NCBI GenBank assembly: GCA_019308645.1
Contig: JAFDHR010000164.1
Coordinates: 1 to 5,728 of the forward strand
Origin: Deltaproteobacteria bacterium
GTDB lineage: Bacteria; Desulfobacterota; DSM-4660; Desulfatiglandales; B25-G16
Direction: 5' to 3'
DNA length: 5,728 nucleotides
Below the pieces are notes generated by a model. The model did no database searches, was not told the DNA's origin, and saw only the letters and a list, made by a program, of their open reading frames with translations. The translations under genes and the position numbers were made by a program. Position 1 is the stretch's first letter. Every line of letters starts with the position of its first letter. Positions 1 through 4,743 of the stretch are shown piece after piece.

Positions 1-597
1 GTAGATAAGTTTGAATATCAAAGGGGATATAAATTCAGCACCTATGCTACCTGGTGGATCAGACAGGCTATAACAAGGGCTATTGCTGACCAGGCAAGGA
101 CGATAAGGATACCAGTTCATATGATAGAGACGATTAACAAGCTTATTAAGATCTCCAGAACCCTCGTTCAAGAGCAAGGCAGGGAGCCAAACCCTGAGGA
201 GATTGCAGAGAGGATGGGATTCCCCCTGGAAAAGGTACGGAAGGTTCTGAAGATAGCCAAAGAGCCCATTTCTCTGGAAACACCCATAGGTGAAGAAGAG
301 GATAGCCATTTAGGAGACTTTATAGAAGATAAAAAGATAATGTCTCCAGCTGAGGCAGTTACAAAATTTGACTTAAGTGAGCAGACAAGGAAGATTATGA
401 CTACCCTGACTCCCAGAGAAGAGAAGGTATTAAGAAAAAGATTCGGTGTAGGTGAAAAGGCCGATCATACCCTCGAGGAGGTAGGCAAAGAGTTTAATGT
501 TACACGAGAACGGATACGGCAGATAGAAGCCAAGGCGCTGAGGAAACTAAGACACCCGAGGAGAAAGAAAGTGTTAGAGAGCTTTACTGAATTTTAA
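1..597 (+). CDS. rpoD: RNA polymerase sigma factor RpoD (sigma-70), C-terminal part
   Basis: Primary sigma factor that directs RNA polymerase to housekeeping promoters. The frame is open at base 1 and the gene starts outside the window; 198 residues remain. Residues 1-40 carry the nearly invariant region 2.3-2.4 block ([20 protein letters not shown], then [17 protein letters not shown]) that melts and reads the -10 element. Region 3 follows (about 41-110). Region 4 includes [16 protein letters not shown] (about 137-151), and the region 4.2 helix-turn-helix is near 156-186 (HTLEEVG...[20 protein letters not shown]), which reads the -35 element. The protein ends ESFTEF at a TAA, a normal group 1 C-terminus. 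The high conservation of both blocks points to the housekeeping sigma rather than an alternative one. An internal ATG at 121 lies inside region 3 and is not the start. No clear terminator is seen before the tRNA, so some read-through into it is possible. Confidence 0.97.
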   Translation, partial: VDKFEYQRGYKFSTYATWWIRQAITRAIADQARTIRIPVHMIETINKLIKISRTLVQEQGREPNPEEIAERMGFPLEKVRKVLKIAKEPISLETPIGEEEDSHLGDFIEDKKIMSPAEAVTKFDLSEQTRKIMTTLTPREEKVLRKRFGVGEKADHTLEEVGKEFNVTRERIRQIEAKALRKLRHPRRKKVLESFTEF

Positions 598-625
598 TTA
601 AGGCCTCTAAAGTTTTTTATTTTCC

Positions 626-655
626 TTGACATATAAATTTTAATTCAGTTACCAT
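626..655 (+). promoter_or_regulatory. Likely sigma-70 promoter of the tRNA gene
   Basis: A perfect TTGACA -35 hexamer lies at 626-631. The best -10 at normal distance is TACCAT at 650-655 (18-nt spacer, 4 of 6 matches, including the key second A and last T). This would start transcription near 662, a few bases before the mature tRNA at 668. An alternative -10, CATAAC at 653-658, has too long a spacer (21 nt). The -35 is certain as a sequence; the function is inferred. Confidence 0.55.
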
Positions 656-667
656 AACGCAGAAAAA

Positions 668-740
668 GGGCCCATAGCTCAGCTGGCAGAGCCACCGGCT
701 CATAACCGGTAGGTCCCTGGTTCGAGACCAGGTGGGCCCA
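668..740 (+). tRNA. tRNA with anticodon CAU (elongator Met or Ile2)
   Basis: A complete 73-nt cloverleaf can be folded by eye. The acceptor stem GGGCCCA pairs with TGGGCCC with discriminator A at 740, the D-stem is GCTC/GAGC, the anticodon stem is ACCGG/CCGGT around loop CTCATAA, and the T-stem is CCTGG/CCAGG around loop TTCGAGA. The anticodon is CAU. It is not an initiator, because the 1-72 pair is G-C and the anticodon stem lacks the three G-C pairs of tRNA-fMet. Elongator tRNA-Met and the tRNA-Ile2 whose wobble C is changed to lysidine by TilS both remain possible; the C4-G69 and C5-G68 acceptor pairs resemble the E. coli Ile2 determinants. The 3' CCA is not encoded (TCAG follows), so a CCA-adding enzyme must complete it. 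It lies 70 nt after rpoD and is followed by an intrinsic terminator. Confidence 0.96.
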
Positions 741-803
741 TCAGACAGTAAAAGATGCTTGAGTATTGTTGGGTGTCTTATAATACGTTTATCTTAAGGA
801 AAC

Positions 804-842
804 GAGGGTGTCTTTTAGAATAGGACACCCTCTCATTTTTTT
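804..842 (+). terminator. Intrinsic terminator after the tRNA
   Basis: GAGGGTGTC at 804-812 pairs perfectly with GACACCCTC at 824-832. Two further pairs (T-G and T-A) can extend the stem inward, leaving a 7-nt loop. A run of seven T follows at 836-842. This is a textbook rho-independent terminator on the + strand, ending the rpoD/tRNA transcripts 20 nt before the next gene. The 5' arm motif GGGTGTCTT is also present upstream at 771-779, so the 3' arm has a second possible partner. Confidence 0.85.
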
Positions 843-862
843 GGCTACCTACTAAAAAAGGT

Positions 863-1585
863 GTGAAATTGGATAAAGAACTTGAGGCACTCTTGATGAT
901 ACAGTCGATTGATATTAGATTTGATGAGATAAAAAAAGAGAAAGAAGAATTCCCTAAAGAAATTGAAAAATTAAAAAAGAACCTTGATTTTTTAAGCAAT
1001 GCCATGGAACAAGATTTATCTTCCATTGAGGAGCTTAAAAAAGAGAGGAGGACAGTTGAGAGGGAACTGGAAGATGTAGAGAATAAATTTCAAAAAAGCA
1101 AGTTAAGACTTAGTGATGTCAAGACAAACAAGGAATATCAAGCAGTCTTGAAAGAGATTGAAGATCTTAAAGAACTTATTTTCGAAAAAGAAGAGGTAGT
1201 GATAAAATGTATGGAGGATATTGAGATTCAGGAAGGGGAGCGCGCTGGTAATAGTGATACCTGGGGGGAATCTCAAAAAGAATATAAAAACAAACAAGAG
1301 GAATTTTCGCAGAGAATGAGAGATATTGATGAAGAGGTGCAGTCTATTAATGGAAAAAGGGCTAAATTGTGCCAAAATGTTGATAAGAATTTATTGGAAA
1401 GGTATAATAGATTAAGGAAAAATTTGAGAGGCAGGGTAGTAACTCAGGTAATAAACACCATTTGTCAAGGGTGTAACTTGGGGATTCCACCCCAGCAATA
1501 CAACGAATTAATTAAAGGAGGCTCTATAAAAAGTTGCCCGAATTGCAATAGGATTATTTATTGGGAAGACGAGAGAGAGATTTAA
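863..1585 (+). CDS. CT398-type coiled-coil protein with C4 zinc ribbon
   Basis: A 240-residue protein of the widespread family with a long coiled-coil hairpin and a C-terminal C4 zinc ribbon (the zf-RING_7 type). Residues about 5-185 are charged and heptad-like, rich in K/E with L/I, and contain the family hallmark VKTNKEYQAVLKEIE at 87-101. The ribbon cysteines are C201, C204, C225 and C228 (CQGC and CPNC). The chlamydial member CT398 is reported to bind sigma-54; whether this one does is unknown. It is likely cytoplasmic, with no signal peptide or membrane segment. The start is uncertain. GTG at 863 is given, but AGGTG at 859-863 could serve as the ribosome site for TTG at 869, which would shorten the protein by two residues. 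Transcription must begin inside, or read through, the terminator region just upstream. It lies between the sigma factor gene and the RNase P RNA. Confidence 0.88.
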   Translation: MKLDKELEALLMIQSIDIRFDEIKKEKEEFPKEIEKLKKNLDFLSNAMEQDLSSIEELKKERRTVERELEDVENKFQKSKLRLSDVKTNKEYQAVLKEIEDLKELIFEKEEVVIKCMEDIEIQEGERAGNSDTWGESQKEYKNKQEEFSQRMRDIDEEVQSINGKRAKLCQNVDKNLLERYNRLRKNLRGRVVTQVINTICQGCNLGIPPQQYNELIKGGSIKSCPNCNRIIYWEDEREI

Positions 1586-1680
1586 GGATTTTAGATTTTT
1601 GATTTTAGATTGCGGATTGTGAATTTAAGGATTTTTGATTTTAGATTTTTCATTAATCGGAAACAGGCAATTTGCAATCG
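1581..1680 (+). repeat. AT-rich repeats between the CT398-type gene and rnpB
   Basis: The 18-bp unit GATTTTTGATTTTAGATT occurs exactly twice, at 1594-1611 and 1630-1647, each near a copy of TTTAAGGATTTT (1581-1592 and 1624-1635). The first of those copies contains the TAA stop of the upstream gene. In addition, GATTGCGGATTG at 1609-1620 is an imperfect inverted match (10 of 12) to CAATTTGCAATC at 1668-1679, so the stretch could form a hairpin with a 47-nt loop. The repeat resembles the GATTT-type low-complexity repeats common between genes in some AT-rich environmental bacteria. No convincing promoter for rnpB is visible in it, although one must lie nearby. Confidence 0.7.
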
Positions 1681-1696
1681 AAGATAGAAAATAAGT

Positions 1697-2153
1697 GGTG
1701 TTAGAGCAGGACAAATGGTCGCTGTTCGAAAGGGGTTAGGCCAACACCTGGCTCCAACGAAGGGAGGAAAGTCCGGGCTCCGCAGGGTAGGGTGCTCCGT
1801 AACACAGAGTCCCGGTGACGGGAAGGAAAGTGCCACAGAAAATATACCGCCCCGCATCCAGTTCTCATTTTCGAGGGCTGCATTTAATATCCACCAAGAG
1901 GGCTGAGAACTGGGTGCGGGGTAAGGGTGAAAAGGTGAGGTAAGAGCTCACCGCTCCGGTGGTGACATCGGAGGCTTGGTAAACCCCACCCGGAGCAAGA
2001 CCAAATAGAGGGACGTTTGAGGGCTACCCGTCCGAGTCCCTGGGTAGGTTGCTTTATCCCATTAGCAATAGTGGGAATAGATGAATGACCATTGTTCCGT
2101 AAAGGGTAACTAATACGGAAAACAGAACCCGGCTTATGGCCTGCTCTAACATC
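1697..2153 (+). ncRNA. rnpB: RNase P RNA, bacterial type A
   Basis: Catalytic RNA that removes 5' leaders from precursor tRNAs. The ends pair to form P1: 1697-1710 with 2140-2153, 14 bp including one G-U. The universal conserved blocks appear in order: GAGGAAAGTCCGGGCTC at 1764-1780, CACAGAAAATATACCGCC at 1834-1851, GGTGAGGTAAGAGCTCACCG at 1934-1953, and CAGAACCCGGCTTATGG near 2123-2139. The architecture is type A. It is about 457 nt, longer than the E. coli RNA (377 nt). The extra length includes an extended P12 arm (17-bp stem 1851-1867/1904-1920 with a 36-nt loop) and a hairpin with arms TTCCGTA/TACGGAA (2095-2101/2114-2120) just before the last conserved block, probably P19. Its presence near the tRNA is only positional; its substrates are all pre-tRNAs. 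Confidence 0.97.
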
Positions 2154-2163
2154 TTCACTATAT

Positions 2164-2187
2164 AACATGATTTTTTGATGTTTTTTT
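2164..2187 (+). terminator. Weak intrinsic terminator of rnpB
   Basis: AACAT at 2164-2168 pairs with ATGTT at 2178-2182 and runs directly into T residues to 2187. The stem is short and AT-rich, so the call is tentative. An alternative stem pairs AACATC (2148-2153) with GATGTT (2177-2182), but this would use the 3' strand of the RNase P P1 helix. Confidence 0.4.
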
Positions 2188-2197
2188 AAAAATTGCG

Positions 2198-2417
2198 GTA
2201 TCTACTCAGATTGTTAGGTTCACCGTTCAGGGTTAATTGCTTTATGATTTTCATCATATTTATTGGACGACATAGAATTCGCTCCGGATTTGTGTGCAAG
2301 ACTGCCTGGTCTACTGAAAGAGCCAGATGAAATCTGAATTCGCCAAGGGATCGAACCCATTTTTCATCTGTCTAACCTTGAACCGTGAACCCCGGAACTT
2401 TGAACCTGATCAGTTAC
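2198..2417 (+). mobile_element. IS66-like MITE, copy 1 (220 bp)
   Basis: Non-coding element with inverted ends. The left tip is GTATCTACTCAG (2198-2209); the right tip read inward is GTAACTGATCAG (2417-2406). Behind the tips, 2217-2235 and 2373-2391 are inverted copies (17 of 19 matches) of a GGTTCA-rich repeat. The flanks are AAATTGCG (2190-2197) and AAATGTCG (2418-2425), matching at 6 of 8 positions, as expected for a decayed 8-bp target duplication. The core holds a smaller perfect inverted repeat, CAGATGAAA (2324-2332) with TTTCATCTG (2362-2370). No transposase gene is present, so any movement must have been driven in trans. GTAA tips and 8-bp duplications are established features of the IS66 family; assignment here is inference. 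This element fills most of the gap between rnpB and yggT. Confidence 0.65.
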
Positions 2418-2501
2418 AAATGTCGTATGTTTTTTTACACACAGATATTACTGAGAGCCCAATAAGTTACGTAACAGGGTTCATTTATTCGGAGACAAGA
2501 A

Positions 2502-2807
2502 ATGTTTGTTCTATCTAATTTTCTCATAGCCGTAGCAAAGATATTGAATATAGGTTTGACTATATATATGTGGATTATAATTGGCAGGGCTATAATCTCC
2601 TGGGTAAACCCTGATCCATACAATACTATTGTGAGATTCTTATATACGGTAACTGAACCTGTGCTCTATGCTATTAGAAGGAGGTTGCCGATAAACTTTG
2701 CTGGTTTCGATTTTTCACCCATTCTTGTTATTTTGGCCATTATCTTCGTTCAAACCTTTGTGGTTAACAGTTTACTCCAGGTCGCAGTGGAGCTTGGTGC
2801 GAGATAA
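2502..2807 (+). CDS. yggT: YggT family membrane protein
   Basis: A 101-residue integral membrane protein of the YggT/YlmG family (usual length about 90-190; this is the single-repeat form). Two hydrophobic segments are visible, about residues 4-32 and 69-92. The family signature lies between and around them: GRAIISWVNPDPYNTIVRFLYTVTEP (28-53), RRRLP and DFSPI. Related proteins have been linked to cell-division-associated clusters in Gram-positives, to osmotic or potassium tolerance, and to cytochrome maturation in chloroplasts, so no single biochemical role can be given. The ATG at 2502 has a good ribosome site, GGAG at 2491-2494 (7-nt spacing). Its TAA overlaps the next ATG as TAATG, so yggT and yggU are probably one translationally coupled operon. 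The leader contains the palindrome GTTACGTAAC at 2466-2475. Inserted elements lie on both sides of the gene pair. Confidence 0.93.
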   Translation: MFVLSNFLIAVAKILNIGLTIYMWIIIGRAIISWVNPDPYNTIVRFLYTVTEPVLYAIRRRLPINFAGFDFSPILVILAIIFVQTFVVNSLLQVAVELGAR

Positions 2808-3073
2808 TGGTTGATCCTGTTGTTTCAGTCAAAGTGCTACCACGTTCCTCAATAAATAAGATAGTAGGTTTTGAAGGGGATATGTTAAAGGTTAAGGTGA
2901 AATCAGCCCCAGTTGATGGATTAGCAAATAGGGATTTGATATTAGTGCTGTCCAAGTCCCTAAAGCTTGCGAAAGAAAAAGTCGAGATTATATCCAGCCA
3001 TCGATCACGACTAAAAAAAATAAGGTTTTATGGCATTAAAAAAGATGATCTCTTTCTTCTCTTAAACAAATAA
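2807..3073 (+). CDS. yggU: YggU / DUF167 family protein
   Basis: An 88-residue small cytoplasmic protein of the DUF167 (YggU) family, usually 75-100 residues, with a compact alpha/beta fold. The N-terminal strand SVKVLPRSSINKIVG and the family signature APVDGLANRDLILVLSKSL (34-52) are clear, followed by VEIISSHRSRLKKIRFYG, where most relatives have SG in place of SS. The biochemical function is unknown. The start is fixed by the TAATG overlap with yggT. Pairing with yggT is common in many bacteria, so the two may act together, but this is genomic association only. No strong terminator follows directly; the first good hairpin downstream is the inserted element at 3191-3238. Confidence 0.9.
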   Translation: MVDPVVSVKVLPRSSINKIVGFEGDMLKVKVKSAPVDGLANRDLILVLSKSLKLAKEKVEIISSHRSRLKKIRFYGIKKDDLFLLLNK

Positions 3074-3190
3074 TCCAACCATTATATCTTGCCTGCGATA
3101 ATAGCGCTGATGTGCTTCATTTCGCCACCCAAAAAGAGGATCTAATCTCTTAAAAGTACTATACAAGAAAAATAGATATTTAGTTTTTTG

Positions 3191-3238
3191 GTAACTACAC
3201 AGGTTCAATGGTTATTTGCTGACAACCTGGGCAGTTAC
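3191..3238 (+). mobile_element. IS66-like MITE, copy 2 (48-bp minimal hairpin)
   Basis: The element is almost entirely inverted repeat: GTAACTACACAGGTT (3191-3205) pairs with AACCTGGGCAGTTAC (3224-3238) at 13 of 15 positions, leaving an 18-nt loop. It is flanked by perfect 8-bp direct repeats GTTTTTTG at 3183-3190 and 3239-3246; the next base on either side does not match, so the duplication is exactly 8 bp. The tip fits the GTAACT..CAG consensus of the other two copies. In RNA the hairpin followed by the six T of the duplication could act as an intrinsic terminator for yggT-yggU, which is inference. Confidence 0.7.
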
Positions 3239-3321
3239 GTTTTTTGTTGCCAAAACATATATTTTCCCGTTAAATAGATATAGTGTCTATGTGAATGTCA
3301 CAATGTTGATGTAAAATCAAT

Positions 3322-3493
3322 GTAACTATTCAGCCACCAAGGCACAAAGCCCCAAAGAGAAAATGAATATAAATTGAATAACGGAGTTTTTTCATTAATT
3401 TCGATATGCCACGCATTAAAAAGGCTATTATAAAGAATAATTTTATAATCTTAGTGTCTTGATGCCTTTGTGGCAAGATACCTGAGCAGTTAC
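3322..3493 (+). mobile_element. IS66-like MITE, copy 3 (172 bp)
   Basis: The left tip GTAACTATTCAG (3322-3333) and right tip read inward GTAACTGCTCAG (3493-3482) are inverted repeats. Behind them, 3333-3357 and the inverted 3474-3450 match at 19 of 25 positions in a repeat of the CACCAAGGCACAAAG type; the right end has 7 extra bases. Perfect 8-bp direct repeats AAATCAAT flank the element at 3314-3321 and 3494-3501, with mismatches immediately outside. The centre carries an AT-rich palindrome, ATTATAAA/TTTATAAT (3427-3434/3442-3449). There is no coding capacity. It ends 35 bp before the coaBC start codon, so it separates coaBC from any older upstream promoter. Confidence 0.8.
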
Positions 3494-3528
3494 AAATCAA
3501 TTTATCATAAGCAGAAGAAAATTTTTCT

Positions 3529-4743
3529 ATGGCCAATATAAATGGTAAAAAAATAGTCCTTGGTATAACCGGAAGTATAGCAGTTTATAAATCTGTTGAG
3601 TTGGTAAGGCATTTAAAGAAGGTTGGTGCAATAGTACACGTGGCAATGACCGAAAATGCCACATGGTTTGTAACCCCCCTCACATTTGAAACACTCTCTG
3701 GAAATAGGGTAATAGAGGATATGTTTTCACAGCATGGAACATCAATTGATCATGTATCATTAGGGCAGGAGAGTGATCTTATAATAATTGCGCCAGCCAC
3801 GGCAAATTTTATCGGGAAGATTGCTCATGGAATCGGAGATGATTTCCTTTCCACCCTTATGCTGGCTGCCACCGCTAAGATACTTATCTGCCCTGCTATG
3901 AATAAAGAAATGTTTGCAAATAGCATAGTCCAGTCCAATATCCTGAGCTTGAAAGAGAGAGGTTTTATAGTAATGGAACCAGAAGAGGGTATGTTAGCCA
4001 GTGGCGCTGTTGGATTGGGCAGGTTTCCTGATCCATTAGCTATTATGGAAGAGATACAATGTTTGCTTGCCAATAAGGATTTGCAGGGATTAAAGGCGCT
4101 TATTACTGCGGGCCCAACGATTGAATATATTGATCCGGTGCGGATGATAAGCAATAAATCTACAGGCAAGATGGGCTATGCTCTGGCAAAGGCTGCAAGA
4201 AGGCGAGGAGCAGAGGTTACACTGGTAACTGGACCAACACATCTTGATCCACCAACAGGGATACATATGCTTAATGTTGAGACAGCCGAAGAGATGAGAG
4301 AGGCTGTCATGGATCACTATAGGGATAAGGATGTGGTTATCAAGGCGGCAGCTGTAAGTGATTATAAACCTCTGAACAAGGCCAAAGAAAAACAGAAAAA
4401 GAAAACGGGAAAAACAACACTTGAGATGATACCCACGCCAGATATCCTGGCGGAGCTTGGTAAAAATAAAGGAGATGTTATCCTGGTTGGTTTTGCTGCA
4501 GAGACTACTGATCATGTAGCAAATGCACTGGATAAGATAAGAAAGAAAAACCTGGATTTAATTGTCCTTAACGATGTCTCAAAAGATGATAGGGGATTTG
4601 CGGCGGAGACAAATGAGGTTAGAATGATTGATAGAAAAGGAAACGAGGAAGTGGTCCCCCTAACGTCAAAGGATGAGGTAGCAGATAAAATACTTGACAG
4701 GATAAAGTACCTACAAACGGAATGGATGCAAGAGAAGAGTTAA
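3529..4743 (+). CDS. coaBC: CoaBC: phosphopantothenoylcysteine decarboxylase / phosphopantothenate-cysteine ligase
   Basis: Bifunctional coenzyme A enzyme. CoaB joins 4'-phosphopantothenate to cysteine (CTP-dependent in bacteria), and CoaC, an FMN protein, decarboxylates the product to 4'-phosphopantetheine. The length of 404 residues is normal. The CoaC domain (about 1-185) shows GSIAVYK (15-21), catalytic His75 in DHVSL, APATANFIGK, and PAMNKEMF (122-129) with Asn125. At the next key position, E. coli Dfp has Cys158 in an ACG motif; here it is Ser158 in LASG (codon AGT, 4000-4002). The CoaB domain (about 188-404) shows ITAGPT (192-197), DPVR, SNKSTGKMG (208-216), AAAVSDY, GFAAET (321-326) and NDVS. 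The start codon is in the normal place for the family, but no good ribosome site precedes it. It overlaps the next gene by 22 nt. Confidence 0.96.
   Translation: MANINGKKIVLGITGSIAVYKSVELVRHLKKVGAIVHVAMTENATWFVTPLTFETLSGNRVIEDMFSQHGTSIDHVSLGQESDLIIIAPATANFIGKIAHGIGDDFLSTLMLAATAKILICPAMNKEMFANSIVQSNILSLKERGFIVMEPEEGMLASGAVGLGRFPDPLAIMEEIQCLLANKDLQGLKALITAGPTIEYIDPVRMISNKSTGKMGYALAKAARRRGAEVTLVTGPTHLDPPTGIHMLNVETAEEMREAVMDHYRDKDVVIKAAAVSDYKPLNKAKEKQKKKTGKTTLEMIPTPDILAELGKNKGDVILVGFAAETTDHVANALDKIRKKNLDLIVLNDVSKDDRGFAAETNEVRMIDRKGNEEVVPLTSKDEVADKILDRIKYLQTEWMQEKS

Larger units (their letters stand above)
3074..3528. other. Gene-free stretch between yggU and coaBC
   Basis: This 455-bp gap holds two inserted MITE-like elements (annotated separately) and about 230 bp of AT-rich sequence with no open frame of note. 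A weak hairpin, AAGAG/CTCTT at 3134-3138/3147-3151, sits in the first part but lacks a T-run on the + strand. The TATAAT at 3444-3449 inside the second element has no matching -35. No convincing coaBC promoter was found, although one is expected here. Confidence 0.6.

Noticed and set aside
549..557. AAGACACCC in rpoD, the exact inverted form of GGGTGTCTT near the terminator
   Set aside because: It is inside a conserved coding motif (LRHPRR), so the match is most simply chance.
1439..1448. GTAACTCAGG inside the zinc-ribbon gene, similar to the MITE tip
   Set aside because: It lacks the three-base spacer between GTAACT and CAG, has no inverted partner and is in coding sequence.
1715..1906. Open frames on both strands across 1591-2168
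   Set aside because: They lie over the RNase P RNA, whose conserved blocks and P1 pairing explain the sequence; the translations show no recognisable protein family.
2345..2360. tRNA T-arm-like piece on the minus strand (GGGTTCGATCCC)
   Set aside because: No anticodon arm, D-arm or acceptor stem could be folded around it; probably chance or a decayed fragment within the inserted element.
2327..2518. 63-residue open frame before yggT
   Set aside because: It lies mainly in the MITE core, its right inverted end and the yggT leader, has no family resemblance and runs past the yggT start in another frame.
3444..3449. TATAAT in the third MITE as a coaBC promoter
   Set aside because: No -35 hexamer at 15-19 bp upstream; it is part of an AT-rich palindrome.
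4090..4515. 141-residue minus-strand open frame opposite coaBC
   Set aside because: Opposite a well conserved gene with clear motifs; its own sequence is Cys/His/Ser-rich with no family resemblance.
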